Of a DNA stretch of 64,000 bases, positions 27,463 through 37,227 are shown piece after piece; position 1 is the stretch's first letter; each line of letters opens with the position of its first letter. The notes beneath the pieces are model-generated. The model ran no database searches. It saw nothing but the letters and a program-made list of their open reading frames with translations, and had not been told where the DNA came from. Origin of the DNA: Haloechinothrix alba (GTDB taxonomy: Bacteria > Actinomycetota > Actinomycetes > Mycobacteriales > Pseudonocardiaceae); NCBI RefSeq assembly GCF_900188115.1, contig NZ_FZNW01000011.1, positions 1-64,000 of the forward strand, in the 5' to 3' direction. Made by a program: the position numbers and the translations under genes.

Positions 27463-27585
27463 CGCGGCACCACCTGGCACATCGGCCGGACCGGTACAAC
27501 GTGGCCTGCGAGGACCGACCGGTCAGCGGGGTCGGCAAGGGCAGCGGGAATGCTGCCGCACGCGGGCATCATCGGCGCCGCGTGC

Positions 27586-28770
27586 TCACCGGTTGCTTCT
27601 CGCGCGCAGCTTGGAGAACAACCCGCTCACCCCGGACTGCCTGCTGCCGTTGGTGGCCGCCGACGTGTCGTCCTCGCCGCGCCGCTCGGCGAGCTCCCGC
27701 AGCAGGCGGCGCTGCTCGTCGTCGAGCTTGGTCGGCACCACGACGTCGACGTGCACATGGAGGTCGCCGCGACCTTCCACGCGCCCGGAGGAGCGCAGCT
27801 TCGGCATCCCCTTGCCGGACAGCACCAGCTCGGACTCGGGCTGGGTCCCCGGCTCGATCTCCACCTCGGTCTCCCCGTCGATCAACGTCTCGAGCGGGAT
27901 GGGGGCACCGAGCGCGGCCGTGGTCATCGGGATGCGCACATGGCAGTGCAGCTCGTGACCCTGGCGCAGGAACACCTCGTGCGGCTGCTCGTCGACCTCC
28001 ACATAGAGGTCACCCGCGGGCCCGCCACCGGGGCCGACCTCGCCCTGGCCGGAGAGCCTGATGCGCATACCGTCGCCGACACCGGCGGGGATCTTCGCCG
28101 ACACGGTGCGCCGGGAACGCACGCGGCCATCGCCCTGGCACTGCCGGCACGGGTCCTTGATGACCTCGCCGACACCGTGACAGGCCGGGCACGGGCGTGC
28201 CGTGATGACCTGGCCGAGGAACGAACGCTGCACGGACTGGACCTCACCCCGGCCCGCGCAGGTGTCACAGGTGGTGGTCGCCTTCCCGGAGGCCGAGCCG
28301 GCACCCCGGCAGTGGTCGCACAGCACGGCGGTGTCGACGGTGAGTTCCTTGGTCACACCGGTCGCGCACTCCTCGAGGGTCAGACCAACCCTGATCAGCG
28401 CGTCCGCGCCGGGCTGCACCCTGCTGCGGGGCCCACGACCGCCGCCACCGGCCCCGGACGCCCCGCCGAAGAAGGCGTCCATGATGTCGCCGAGACCGCC
28501 GAACCCGGCGAACGGGTCACGCATCCCGCCTGCGCCCGCCGCGGTAGCGCCGTTGTCCATCGGGTCGCCGCCGAGATCGACGACCTTGCGCTTCTGCGGG
28601 TCGGACAGGACCTCGTAGGCTGTCGTGACTTCGCTGAATCGCTGCTGTGCGTCGTCGGACTTGTTGACGTCCGGGTGCAGCTCACGAGCAAGTTTACGGT
28701 ATGCGCGCTTGATCTCCTGATCACTGGCGTCCTTGGAGACGCCGAGCGTCGCGTAGTAGTCCTTGGGCAC
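27586..28770 (-). CDS. dnaJ: Chaperone DnaJ (second, HrcA-linked type)
   Basis: A 394-aa complete DnaJ: J domain with HPD (LHPDVNKS), Gly/Phe-rich linker ([19 protein letters not shown]), four zinc-finger repeats [24 protein letters not shown] and CRQCQGDG, then the substrate-binding beta domains and a polar tail. It stimulates DnaK ATPase. The GTG at 28770 opens [14 protein letters not shown]; the frame is open further upstream. It follows hrcA by 84 bases. Confidence 0.94.
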   Translation of the reverse strand: MPKDYYATLGVSKDASDQEIKRAYRKLARELHPDVNKSDDAQQRFSEVTTAYEVLSDPQKRKVVDLGGDPMDNGATAAGAGGMRDPFAGFGGLGDIMDAFFGGASGAGGGGRGPRSRVQPGADALIRVGLTLEECATGVTKELTVDTAVLCDHCRGAGSASGKATTTCDTCAGRGEVQSVQRSFLGQVITARPCPACHGVGEVIKDPCRQCQGDGRVRSRRTVSAKIPAGVGDGMRIRLSGQGEVGPGGGPAGDLYVEVDEQPHEVFLRQGHELHCHVRIPMTTAALGAPIPLETLIDGETEVEIEPGTQPESELVLSGKGMPKLRSSGRVEGRGDLHVHVDVVVPTKLDDEQRRLLRELAERRGEDDTSAATNGSRQSGVSGLFSKLRARSNR

Positions 28771-28854
28771 CGTCTTGCTGTCCTCCTCGACGAAGTCTCG
28801 ATGGCGTACCCCGGTCACGAACGCGGGGCACTGTGTCACATGCCAGTGTTCCGG

Positions 28855-29880
28855 TTACCTCGCGGCCAGGATCTGCCCGACGTAGTTGGCCACGGCGCGC
28901 ACCGCGGCGATGGTGGTCGGGTAATCCATCCTGGTCGGGCCGACCACGCCCATACCGCCGAGCAACGTGTCGTCGGAGCCATACCCGATCGATACGACCG
29001 AGGTACTCCGCATCTGCTCGTCCTCATTCTCCTCACCGATCCGCACGGTAACCGCACCGGGTCCGCGGGTCGCCGCGAGCAGCTTGAGCACGACCACCTG
29101 TTCCTCGAGCGCTTCGAGCACCTGTCGAAGCGAGTCGGGAAAGTCCGCGGCGTTACGGGTGAGATTCGCCGTACCGCCGAGCACGAGCCGGTCCTCCGGG
29201 TGCTCCACCAGGGACTCGACCAGCGATGTGCACACCCGCGTCATCGCGTCCCGCAGATCGGGAGGACACTGTTCGGGAAGCTCCGCGACGGCCGTGGCCG
29301 CGTCGGACATCCGCTGCCCGCTGATCGCGGCGTTCAGCGTCTGCCGCAGCCTCGCCACCTCGTCCTCGCTGATCACATCGCCCAGGTCCACGGCGCGCTG
29401 GTCCACCTGACCGGCACCCGTGATCAGCACGAGCATCAGCCGCGCCTCGGTCAACGGGACGACCTCGAGGTGCCGCACGGTCGAGTTGGTGATCATCGGG
29501 TACTGCACGATGGCTACCTGGCGCGTGAGCTGCGCCAGCAGGCGCACCGAACGCCGCAGCACGTCCTCGAGATCCACGGCACCTTCCAGCACCGTCTCGA
29601 TCGCCCGGCGCTCGGCCGGGCTCAACGGCTTGATCTCGGAGAGCCGGTCGACGAACACCCGGTAGCCCTTGTCCGTGGGGATACGCCCGGCGCTGGTGTG
29701 CGGCTGCGTGATGTAGCCGTCCTCCTCCAGCGAGGCCATGTCGTTGCGCACCGTGGCACTGGACACACCCAGGCTGTGTCGTTCCACGATCGCCTTGGAA
29801 CCGACCGGTTCCTGGTGCGATACGTAGTCGGCGACGATGGCGCGCAGTACCTCGAACCGGCGGTCGTCCGAGCCTGCCAC
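28855..29880 (-). CDS. hrcA: Heat-inducible transcription repressor HrcA
   Basis: A 341-aa repressor of groE-type heat-shock genes. The N-terminal winged helix contains [15 protein letters not shown] and [20 protein letters not shown]; the rest is the GAF-like and dimerisation part. GGAGGTAAGCAG precedes the GTG. No CIRCE element (TTAGCACTC with its inverted partner) was seen in the window, so its targets lie elsewhere. Confidence 0.95.
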   Translation of the reverse strand: MAGSDDRRFEVLRAIVADYVSHQEPVGSKAIVERHSLGVSSATVRNDMASLEEDGYITQPHTSAGRIPTDKGYRVFVDRLSEIKPLSPAERRAIETVLEGAVDLEDVLRRSVRLLAQLTRQVAIVQYPMITNSTVRHLEVVPLTEARLMLVLITGAGQVDQRAVDLGDVISEDEVARLRQTLNAAISGQRMSDAATAVAELPEQCPPDLRDAMTRVCTSLVESLVEHPEDRLVLGGTANLTRNAADFPDSLRQVLEALEEQVVVLKLLAATRGPGAVTVRIGEENEDEQMRSTSVVSIGYGSDDTLLGGMGVVGPTRMDYPTTIAAVRAVANYVGQILAAR

Positions 29881-29972
29881 CTGCTTACCTCCGTGCGTTC
29901 GCGGACATGGGCTACCACCCCCAGTTTACGGACCGTGCGGCACGGGCACCCCGTCCTCGGTCCCCACCACCG

Positions 29973-31220
29973 TCACGCGAGCAGTCTGCACACCACCCCG
30001 TCGGCGAGCAGCCTGCCACGCCTGGTCAGGACGGCACGTCCGCCGTCGAACGCAGCGGGGTCGAGCAGTCCGCCCGCAGCGGCCTCCGACGCGGCGCGCC
30101 GCCCGGCATCGCCGAGTTCGTCTGTGGGCAGGCCCTCCGAGGTGCGCAGGCGCAACATCACGCGCTCGGTGCCGCGATCCTCCTCGGTCAGGCGCTCACC
30201 GTCCTGGACAGGTAGCTGCCCGGCCCCGAGCAACGCACCGTACCGGGCCGGGTGCTTGACGTTCCACCAGCGGACACCGCCGACATGGCTGTGCGCGCCG
30301 GGACCGGCCCCCCACCAGTCACCGTCGTGCCAGTACCCCAGGTTGTGCCTGCACCGGGCATCCGCGCCCGCCGCCCAGTTGGAGACCTCGTACCAGCCCA
30401 GCCCCGCCCCTTCGAGGACGTCGTCGATCAGCTCGTAGTCCTCGGCAAGCGTGTCCTCGTCCGGTGGGGCCAGCTCACCACGCCGTACCCGCCTGGCAAG
30501 GGCGGTGCCGTCCTCGACGGTCAGCGCGTACGCGGACACGTGGTCCACCTCCGCCGCCAGCACCGCTTCGAGCGAGGCGCGGAGATCCTCCGGACGCTCG
30601 CCAGGAGTCCCGTAGATCAGGTCGAGGTTGACGTGCTCGAACCCCGCGGCCCGCGCCTCCCGCGCGGCCGTCACGGCGCGGCCGGGGGTGTGCTGCCGGT
30701 CCAGCACGCGCAGCACGTGCGCGGCCGCCGACTGCATGCCGAGCGACACCCTGGTGTAACCCGCGTCACGGATACCGGCGAAGAACTCCGCGGACGTCGA
30801 CTCGGGGTTCGACTCGGTGCTCACCTCGGCGCCCTCGGCGAGCCCGAACGCGTCCCGCACGGCCTGCAGCACGGCGGCGAGGCCGTCCGCTCCCAGCAAC
30901 GACGGTGTGCCGCCGCCGACGAACACCGTCTCGGCGCGGGGAGCGTCGCCGAGCACGGCGGCAGCCTGGCCGAGCTCGGTACGCAGCCCCTCCAGCCAGC
31001 CCTCCAGCCAGCTCCGCGCCGACGATCCCGCATCGAGCTCGTCCGGCGTGTAGGTGTTGAAGTCGCAGTACCCGCAACGGGTGGCGCAGAACGGCACGTG
31101 CACGTACACGCCGAACGACGCGCGTGCGCGCCCGCCGAGCTCATCGGCCGTCAGGCCGAAGCGGGCGGGCTCCCCTGCGGCCGCGCCCCGGTGCGCGGGG
31201 TCGACGCTCTCCTGTGCCAC
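29973..31220 (-). CDS. hemW: Radical SAM heme chaperone / coproporphyrinogen-oxidase-like HemW
   Basis: A 415-aa radical SAM protein. The 4Fe-4S site is CATRCGYC in VHVPFCATRCGYCDFNTYTP, followed by VFVGGGTPSLLG and the HemN C-terminal domain. As there is no additional N-terminal HemN residue set, HemW (heme insertion) is preferred over a true coproporphyrinogen dehydrogenase. It corresponds to Rv2388c. The start is GTG; it diverges from the sulfur operon. Confidence 0.9.
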   Translation of the reverse strand: MAQESVDPAHRGAAAGEPARFGLTADELGGRARASFGVYVHVPFCATRCGYCDFNTYTPDELDAGSSARSWLEGWLEGLRTELGQAAAVLGDAPRAETVFVGGGTPSLLGADGLAAVLQAVRDAFGLAEGAEVSTESNPESTSAEFFAGIRDAGYTRVSLGMQSAAAHVLRVLDRQHTPGRAVTAAREARAAGFEHVNLDLIYGTPGERPEDLRASLEAVLAAEVDHVSAYALTVEDGTALARRVRRGELAPPDEDTLAEDYELIDDVLEGAGLGWYEVSNWAAGADARCRHNLGYWHDGDWWGAGPGAHSHVGGVRWWNVKHPARYGALLGAGQLPVQDGERLTEEDRGTERVMLRLRTSEGLPTDELGDAGRRAASEAAAGGLLDPAAFDGGRAVLTRRGRLLADGVVCRLLA

Positions 31221-31350
31221 GCCTCCAGTGTCCCGAACCGAGGCGGGAACCGCGGCGGCAGGTACCCGGCGATCCGGTCGAGTGGTGACGCTCCTCCCAC
31301 CATATGGGCACAGCTAGACCGCATACTGGGCTACTGGCACCCTGGGAATC

Positions 31351-31437
31351 ATGACTTCTCCCGGTATCGTCCTCGTGGTCCGCCGCCACGTCGACTACCG
31401 GCGCGTGTCCAGCGCCCTCTGCCGGCCGGCGGCCTGA
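31351..31437 (+). CDS. 28-aa putative cysteine-responsive leader peptide of the sirA-cys operon
   Basis: ATG to TGA encodes MTSPGIVLVV followed by RRHVDYRRVSSALCRPAA. The motif RRHVD-x-x-RVSSALCR is the hallmark I know from actinobacterial leader peptides in front of sulfur-assimilation genes, where a late Cys codon (here codon 24) lets ribosome stalling sense cysteinyl-tRNA. It lies 150 bases before sirA in an otherwise empty 367-base region; a GCCGGCCGGC palindrome begins at its Cys codon and GGGGTATCCCC follows. No ribosome binding site is evident. Confidence 0.75.
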   Translation: MTSPGIVLVVRRHVDYRRVSSALCRPAA

Positions 31438-31587
31438 AGTCGCTGGGGTATCCCCGCCCGCGGACGCGTCCGATCTCTCACTGTGCGAGCAGCGCTGCTC
31501 CACTGCCCGGAGCGTGCGCACCGGCGACGGCCGACCCTGACCCACCTGCATCGCGTGCACGACATCGTTGTGAGACCGGAGGACGAC

Positions 31588-33267
31588 GTGACATCTGCAT
31601 CCGCCCCGAAGCGAACGAAGCAACGCCGGGGTGAAGGGCAGTGGGCTCTCGGATACCGCGAGCCGCTGAACCCGAACGAGCGCTCCAAGAAGGACGACCA
31701 CCCGCTCAACGTGCGCGCCCGTATCGAGAACATCTACGCCCACCAGGGGTTCGAGTCGATCGACCCGGGTGACCTCCGCGGGCGTTTCCGCTGGTACGGC
31801 CTCTACACGCAGCGCAAGCCCGGAATCGACGGCGGTCGCACCGCCACGCTCGAGCCCGAGGAGCTCGACGACTCCTACTTCATGCTGCGCGTGCGCATCG
31901 ACGGCGGTGCGTTGACGACCTCGCAGCTGTCCCTGCTCGGCGAGCTCTCCCAGACCTACGCGCGCGACTCCGCCGACATCACCGACCGGCAGAACATCCA
32001 GTACCACTGGATCCGCATCGAGGACATGCCCACCATCTGGGCACGCCTCGAGGAGGCCGGGCTGTCCACGATGACCGCGTGCGGTGACGCGCCCCGCGTG
32101 ATCCTGAGCTCCCCGGTGGGCGGCATCGCCTCCGACGAGGTGATCGACCCCACACCGGCCGTCGAGGAGATCCAGAACCGCTACCTCGGCGACCCGTCGC
32201 TTGCCAACCTGCCGCGCAAGTACAAGACGGCGATCTCCGGGCTGCAGGACGTCGCGCACGAGGTGCACGACATCGCCTTCGTGGGGGTCGAGCACCCCGA
32301 GCACGGCCCCGGCTTCGACCTCTGGGTCGGTGGCGGGTTGTCCACGAACCCGATGATCGGGCAGCGGCTGGGCACCTGGGTGCCCCGCGACGAGGTCCCC
32401 GAGGTGTGGGCCGGGGTGACGAAGCTGTTCCGCGACTACGGCTACCGCCGCCTGCGGCACCGCGCGCGCATCAAGTTCCTCGTCAGGGACTGGGGCGCGG
32501 AGAAGTTCCGTGAGGTCCTCGAGTCCGAGTACCTGGGCAGGCAGCTGGTCGACGGCCCGGCACCGGAGGTCCCCGAACAGCCGCGTGACCATGTCGGCGC
32601 GCACCGGCAGAAGGACGGCAACTACTACGTCGGTGCCGCCCCCATCGCGGGGCGGGTGTCCGGTGGCACGTTGCTCGGCGTCGCCAAGGCGGCCGAGCGA
32701 GCCGGATCCGGGCGCGTCCGGTTGACGCCCCAGCAGAAGCTCGTCGTGCTCGACGTCCCCGAGTCCGAGGTAGCGGGCCTGCAGTCCGAGCTGAACACCC
32801 TCGGACTGGATGCGACGGCGTCGCCCTGGCGCCGTGGCGTGATGGCCTGCACCGGTATCGAGTTCTGCAAGCTGGCGATCGTGGAGACCAAGGACCGCGC
32901 CAAGCAACTGGTCGCCGACCTGGAGCAGCGGCTGGCCGACATCACCGACGGGATCACCACGCCGATCAGCGTGCACCTCAACGGCTGCCCCAACTCCTGC
33001 GCGCGCATCCAGACAGCGGACATCGGCCTGAAGGGCCAGATCGTCACCGACGACGACGGCAACCAGGTCGAGGGCTTCCAGGTCCATCTCGGTGGCGGTC
33101 TCGGGCTGGACGCAGGGTTCGGCCGCAAGCTGCGTGGCCACAAGGTCACCAGCGCGGAGCTGGGTGACTACGTCGAGCGGGTCGTCCGCACGTTCGTCGA
33201 GCAGCGCGAAGAGGGCGAGCGTTTCCCCCAGTGGGTGCAGCGCGCCAGTGACGACGATCTGAAATGA
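31588..33267 (+). CDS. sirA: Ferredoxin-dependent sulfite reductase
   Basis: This reduces sulfite to sulfide with six electrons from ferredoxin. The 559-aa protein has two nitrite/sulfite reductase repeats and the siroheme/4Fe-4S ligands ACTGIEFCK and NGCPNSCAR. Tyr70 (RWYGLYTQ) and Cys165 (TACGDAPR) correspond to the Tyr-Cys pair covalently linked in M. tuberculosis SirA, which favours sulfite over nitrite. The GTG at 31588 has GGAGG 6 bases upstream. First enzyme gene of the operon; its stop overlaps the next start. Confidence 0.94.
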   Translation: MTSASAPKRTKQRRGEGQWALGYREPLNPNERSKKDDHPLNVRARIENIYAHQGFESIDPGDLRGRFRWYGLYTQRKPGIDGGRTATLEPEELDDSYFMLRVRIDGGALTTSQLSLLGELSQTYARDSADITDRQNIQYHWIRIEDMPTIWARLEEAGLSTMTACGDAPRVILSSPVGGIASDEVIDPTPAVEEIQNRYLGDPSLANLPRKYKTAISGLQDVAHEVHDIAFVGVEHPEHGPGFDLWVGGGLSTNPMIGQRLGTWVPRDEVPEVWAGVTKLFRDYGYRRLRHRARIKFLVRDWGAEKFREVLESEYLGRQLVDGPAPEVPEQPRDHVGAHRQKDGNYYVGAAPIAGRVSGGTLLGVAKAAERAGSGRVRLTPQQKLVVLDVPESEVAGLQSELNTLGLDATASPWRRGVMACTGIEFCKLAIVETKDRAKQLVADLEQRLADITDGITTPISVHLNGCPNSCARIQTADIGLKGQIVTDDDGNQVEGFQVHLGGGLGLDAGFGRKLRGHKVTSAELGDYVERVVRTFVEQREEGERFPQWVQRASDDDLK

Positions 33268-33425
33268 GTGAGCGTGCGACGCCGTTCCACTGCCCCTACT
33301 GCGGTGACGAGGACCTCCGGCCCACAGAGGAGGCCGACGCGCCCGGTGCGTGGCTGTGCGCCGCGTGCCGGCGAGTGTTCACGGTGAAACTCATCGGATT
33401 GTCCTTTCCGGAAGGTGCGAGATGA
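33264..33425 (+). CDS. 53-aa zinc-ribbon-like protein between sirA and cysH
   Basis: A small protein MSERATPFHCPYCGDEDLRP and onward, with two CxxC pairs (Cys10/Cys13 and Cys32/Cys35) spaced 18 residues apart, the spacing of a zinc ribbon or rubredoxin-like knuckle, and a hydrophobic end (VFTVKLIGLSF). Both ends overlap neighbours by ATGA: its ATG overlaps the sirA stop and its TGA the cysH start. The tight coupling and codon usage leave little doubt that it is a real gene. It may bind zinc or an Fe-S centre and serve electron transfer or assembly for SirA or CysH; this is inference. Confidence 0.85.
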   Translation: MSERATPFHCPYCGDEDLRPTEEADAPGAWLCAACRRVFTVKLIGLSFPEGAR

Positions 33426-34123
33426 CAGCAACAGATACCCGGGAGCGCCTCAAGGCACTCGCCGAGCAGGGCGCGTCCGAGCTGGCCGAGGCCACCGCCG
33501 AGGAGGCTCTGCGGTGGGCCGTCGAGGAGTTCGGCGAGCGCCTGATCGTGGCCTCCAACATGCAGGACGCGGTACTGATCGACCTCGCGGCCAAGGTCAA
33601 GCCCGACGTGGACGTGCTGTTCCTGGAGACCGGCTACCACTTCGCCGAGACGATCGGCACGCGCGATGCGATCGCCTCGACGTACCCGCGGATCCGCATC
33701 GTCAACGCCGAGGCCGAGCAGTCGGTCGCCGACCAGGAGGCCGAGTTCGGGCTGCTGTACCAGACGCAGCCCGACAAGTGCTGCCACCTGCGCAAGGTCG
33801 TGCCGCTGCAGCGCACCCTCGCAGGCTACGACGCGTGGGTCACCGGGGTGCGCCGGACCGACGCCCCGACGCGGGCGAACACCCCGATCGTGCAGTGGGA
33901 CAGCCGCAACGGGCTTGTGAAGATCAACCCGATCGCGCCGTGGACCGACGAGCAGTTCAACGCCTACATCGCCGAGCACGGCATCGTGGAGAACCCCCTG
34001 GTCACGGCCGGGTACCCGTCCATCGGCTGCCAGCCGTGCACCGCCAGGGTCGCCGCAGGGGACGACCCCCGCAGCGGGCGCTGGGCGGGTTCTGCCAAGA
34101 CCGAATGCGGCTTGCACGCCTGA
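33422..34123 (+). CDS. cysH: Adenylylsulfate (APS) reductase, thioredoxin-dependent
   Basis: A 233-aa assimilatory reductase. It converts activated sulfate to sulfite. The Fe-S cysteines KCCHLRK and GCQPC are present, so the protein is of the 4Fe-4S type that prefers APS over PAPS. LFLETGYHFAET is the PP-loop-associated region and RRTDAPTRANTP the substrate loop. No APS kinase gene is near and CysN lacks a kinase domain, consistent with direct APS use. The C-terminal Cys is in AKTECGLHA. Confidence 0.94.
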   Translation: MTATDTRERLKALAEQGASELAEATAEEALRWAVEEFGERLIVASNMQDAVLIDLAAKVKPDVDVLFLETGYHFAETIGTRDAIASTYPRIRIVNAEAEQSVADQEAEFGLLYQTQPDKCCHLRKVVPLQRTLAGYDAWVTGVRRTDAPTRANTPIVQWDSRNGLVKINPIAPWTDEQFNAYIAEHGIVENPLVTAGYPSIGCQPCTARVAAGDDPRSGRWAGSAKTECGLHA

Positions 34124-34135
34124 GGGAAGGAAACC

Positions 34136-35080
34136 ATGACCGCTGAACACACCGTCGAGCCGGTCGCGCCCGGCTCGGGCCAGGACGCGGCGATCGACAA
34201 CCTCGCCGCGCTGGAGTCCGAGGCCATCCACATCTTCCGCGAGGTGGCCGGAGAGTTCGACCGCCCGGTGATCCTGTTCTCCGGTGGTAAGGACTCCACC
34301 GTGCTCCTGCACCTGGCGATCAAGGCGTTCTGGCCCGCGCCGGTGCCGTTCCCGCTGCTGCACGTCGACACCGGGCACAACTTCGACGAGGTGATCGAGT
34401 TCCGGGACCGGGTCGTGGAGAAGTACGGGCTACGGCTGGTCGTGGCCAAGGTGCAGGACTGGATCGACGACGGCCGCCTCACCGAGCGCCCGGACGGCAC
34501 GCGCAACCCGCTGCAGACCACGCCGCTGCTGGAGACCATCGGCGAGCACGGCTTCGACGCGGTGTTCGGCGGCGGCCGCAGGGACGAGGAACGCGCACGT
34601 GCCAAGGAGCGCATCTTCAGCCTGCGCAACGCGTTCGGCCAATGGGAGCCGCGCAGGCAACGTGCCGAGCTGTGGAACCTCTACAACGGACGGCACCGTC
34701 CCGGTGAGCACGTCCGGGTGTTCCCGCTGTCCAACTGGACCGAGTTCGACGTGTGGAACTACATCGCGCGGGAGAAGGTCGACCTGCCCTCCATCTACTT
34801 CGCGCACCAGCGCGAGGTGTACCTGCGGGACGGCATGTGGCTCACCGAGGGGCCGTGGGGCGGCCCGCGCGACGGCGAGGACGTGCACACCAAGACGGTG
34901 CGGTACCGCACCGTGGGCGATGGTTCCTGCACCGGCGCGGTCGAGTCCACGGCCGCGACGATCGAGGAGGTCATCGCCGAGGTACAGGCCAGCAGGTTGA
35001 CCGAGCGTGGCGCCACCCGAGCGGACGACCGCATGTCCGAGGCCGCCATGGAGGACCGCAAGCGTGAGGGGTACTTCTGA
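34136..35080 (+). CDS. cysD: Sulfate adenylyltransferase subunit 2
   Basis: The ATP-pyrophosphatase subunit that forms APS from sulfate and ATP. The 314-aa protein has the PP-loop FSGGKDSTVLLHL and the family stretches HVDTGHNFDEVIEFRD and FGGGRRDEERARAKERIFS. AAGGAAACC precedes the ATG 12 bases after cysH. It works as a heterodimer with CysN. Confidence 0.96.
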   Translation: MTAEHTVEPVAPGSGQDAAIDNLAALESEAIHIFREVAGEFDRPVILFSGGKDSTVLLHLAIKAFWPAPVPFPLLHVDTGHNFDEVIEFRDRVVEKYGLRLVVAKVQDWIDDGRLTERPDGTRNPLQTTPLLETIGEHGFDAVFGGGRRDEERARAKERIFSLRNAFGQWEPRRQRAELWNLYNGRHRPGEHVRVFPLSNWTEFDVWNYIAREKVDLPSIYFAHQREVYLRDGMWLTEGPWGGPRDGEDVHTKTVRYRTVGDGSCTGAVESTAATIEEVIAEVQASRLTERGATRADDRMSEAAMEDRKREGYF

Positions 35081-35082
35081 TC

Positions 35083-36396
35083 ATGAGTTCACTGTTGAGG
35101 CTGGCCACGGCGGGCAGTGTGGACGACGGCAAGTCCACGCTGGTCGGCCGCCTGCTCTACGACACCAAGTCGGTGCTCGCCGATCAGCTCGACGCCGTGA
35201 CACGTGCCAGCGTCGACAGGGGGTTGGACACCCCTGACCTGTCGCTGCTGGTCGACGGCCTGCGCTCGGAACGCGAGCAGGGCATCACCATCGACGTGGC
35301 GTACCGGTACTTCGCGACCCCGCAGCGCTCCTTCGTGCTCGCAGACACCCCGGGGCACGTGCAGTACACCCGCAACACCGTCACCGGCGCCTCCACCGCC
35401 CAGCTCGCGGTGCTGCTCGTCGACGCGCGCAACGGGGTCCTCGAGCAGACCCGCAGGCACGCCGCTGTGCTCGCGATGCTCGGAGTGCCGCGGCTGGTGC
35501 TGGCGGTGAACAAGATCGACCTGGTCGACTACGACGAGAGCACCTTCGAGGTGATCGCCAAGGAGTTCACCGATCACGCCGTCTCCCTCGGCTACCCCAT
35601 GGGCGAGGTGCTCTCCATCCCGATCTCCGCCCTGCAGGGCGACAACGTCGTGACCCGCTCCGAGAACACGCCCTGGTACACCGGCCCGGCACTGCTGGAA
35701 CACCTGGAGACGGTGCCGGTGGCTCCGGACCCGCACGACGCGCCCTTCCGGTTGCCCGTGCAGTACGTGATCCGCCCCCGGACAGCCGAGTACCCGGACT
35801 ACCGCGGGTACGCCGGGCAGATCGCGTCCGGCACGGTGCGGACCGGCGACGAGGTCGTCGTACTTCCGCAGGGTCTGCGCTCCACCGTCGCCGGCATCGA
35901 CACCGCGGACGGCCCGCTCGGCGAGGCCGGATCGGGCAACTCCGTCACCGTGCTTCTCGACGACGACCTCGACATCGCGCGGGGCGACCTGATCGCCTCC
36001 GCAGGCTCGGCTCCCGAGCCTGCGGACGAGCTCAGCGCGACCGTGTGCTGGCTGGCAGGCTCCGCGCTGCGTGCCGGTTCGCGGGTCCTGCTCAAGCACG
36101 GCGCGAAGACCGTCCAGGCCTTCGTCGAGGAGATCGTCGCACGTTTCGACGAGCAGCAGCTCCGGGCCGTACACGCCCCGGAGAGCCTGGAACTCAATCA
36201 CATCGGGCAGGTGCGACTGCGCACGTCCGAGCCGCTGCCCGCCGATGACTACCGCACGTCGCCACGCACCGGCTCGTTCCTGATCATCGACCCGAAGGAC
36301 GGCGACACGCTGGCAGCCGGCCTGGTGGGTGTCGGGTTCCCGGCGCTGGGTGACGCGCCTGCCGCAAGCGCCGACGGGCAGGGAGCCACGGGGTGA
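35083..36396 (+). CDS. cysN: Sulfate adenylyltransferase subunit 1 (GTPase)
   Basis: The GTPase subunit that drives APS synthesis. At 437 aa it is an EF-Tu-like protein with G1 GSVDDGKSTLVGRLL, G2 region EREQGITIDVAYRYF, G3 DTPGH and G4 NKID; no C-terminal CysC kinase is fused, unlike mycobacterial CysNC. It begins 2 bases after cysD and overlaps the chelatase start by GTGA. Confidence 0.96.
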   Translation: MSSLLRLATAGSVDDGKSTLVGRLLYDTKSVLADQLDAVTRASVDRGLDTPDLSLLVDGLRSEREQGITIDVAYRYFATPQRSFVLADTPGHVQYTRNTVTGASTAQLAVLLVDARNGVLEQTRRHAAVLAMLGVPRLVLAVNKIDLVDYDESTFEVIAKEFTDHAVSLGYPMGEVLSIPISALQGDNVVTRSENTPWYTGPALLEHLETVPVAPDPHDAPFRLPVQYVIRPRTAEYPDYRGYAGQIASGTVRTGDEVVVLPQGLRSTVAGIDTADGPLGEAGSGNSVTVLLDDDLDIARGDLIASAGSAPEPADELSATVCWLAGSALRAGSRVLLKHGAKTVQAFVEEIVARFDEQQLRAVHAPESLELNHIGQVRLRTSEPLPADDYRTSPRTGSFLIIDPKDGDTLAAGLVGVGFPALGDAPAASADGQGATG

Positions 36397-37205
36397 GCAC
36401 ACCGCCACTGGTCGCCGTCGCGCACGGGAGCAGGGATGCGCGTTCGGCGACGACGGTGCGCGCGCTGGCCCGCGCGGTGCAGGGTCAGGCACCGGATCTC
36501 GAGGTGCGCACCGCATTCCTCGACCTGTCCGAGCCCACGCTCGCCGAGGTGCTCGGCGAGCTGCACTCCGCGGGGCACAGGGATGTGGTCGTCGTGCCGC
36601 TGCTGCTGGGCAGCGCCTTCCACGCCCGCGTGGATCTTCCGGGGCTCATCGCGGACATCGGCACGAGCATGCCGCTGCTGCGTGTCACCGTGTCCGGGGT
36701 TCTCGGACCGGACCCCGCGCTCGAGTCGGCGGCACTCGACCGGCTGCGGCAGGCGAGAGCCGAACCCGGCGACCCCGAGCTCGGGGTGGTGCTGACCGGC
36801 GTCGGTTCCTCCCGCGCGGCCGCCAACGAGGCCGTGGCGACCATCGCACGCCGCTGGCACCGCAGCACGGGGTTCGCCGCGGTCACGCACGCCTTCGCCA
36901 CCGCACGGCCGGGCACGGGCGCCGCGCTGGCCCGGCTACGTGCGCGCGGGGCACGCGAGCAGGCGATCGCGCCGTGGTTCCTGGCTCCCGGCCTGCTCCT
37001 CGACCGGATCGCCCGCGAGGCTCCCGACTGCCGCATCGCCGAGCCCCTCGGGGACCATCCCCTCGTCGCCGAGCTGGTCCTGCACCGCTACCACGCCGTG
37101 TCGGGCAGCACGGCACACCGTGACGGGCACCATGTCACACCGGGTCACGCGGCGACGGCCCAGCCGACACTGACACTGCCGACCGCGGCCTCCCTTGCCG
37201 GCTGA
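36393..37205 (+). CDS. Sirohydrochlorin chelatase (SirB/CbiX-like)
   Basis: A 270-aa protein that inserts Fe2+ (or Co2+) into sirohydrochlorin, here presumably making siroheme for SirA. The catalytic His is in VAVAHGSRDARSATTV; VVVPLLLGSAFHARVDLP holds the second His; the C-terminal half repeats the domain as in long CbiX proteins (LTGVGSSRAAANEAVATIA, APWFLAPGLLLDRIA). The position matches mycobacterial Rv2393. The last 25 residues (HRDGHHVTPGHAATAQPT) are His/Thr-rich, possibly for metal handling. Confidence 0.88.
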   Translation: MSTPPLVAVAHGSRDARSATTVRALARAVQGQAPDLEVRTAFLDLSEPTLAEVLGELHSAGHRDVVVVPLLLGSAFHARVDLPGLIADIGTSMPLLRVTVSGVLGPDPALESAALDRLRQARAEPGDPELGVVLTGVGSSRAAANEAVATIARRWHRSTGFAAVTHAFATARPGTGAALARLRARGAREQAIAPWFLAPGLLLDRIAREAPDCRIAEPLGDHPLVAELVLHRYHAVSGSTAHRDGHHVTPGHAATAQPTLTLPTAASLAG

Positions 37206-37227
37206 ACGTGCCGATAGCCTGGGGCGC

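Noticed and set aside
29881-29972. CIRCE operator near hrcA
   Set aside because: No TTAGCACTC-type inverted repeat is present in the hrcA upstream region or elsewhere in the window.
26494-30438. 1314-codon open frame on the plus strand opposite rsmE, dnaJ and hrcA
   Set aside because: It runs through hairpin cluster B and is antisense to three family-assigned genes; low-complexity shadow.
31141-33141. 666-codon minus-strand frame opposite sirA
   Set aside because: sirA has complete family motifs on the plus strand; the antisense frame has none.
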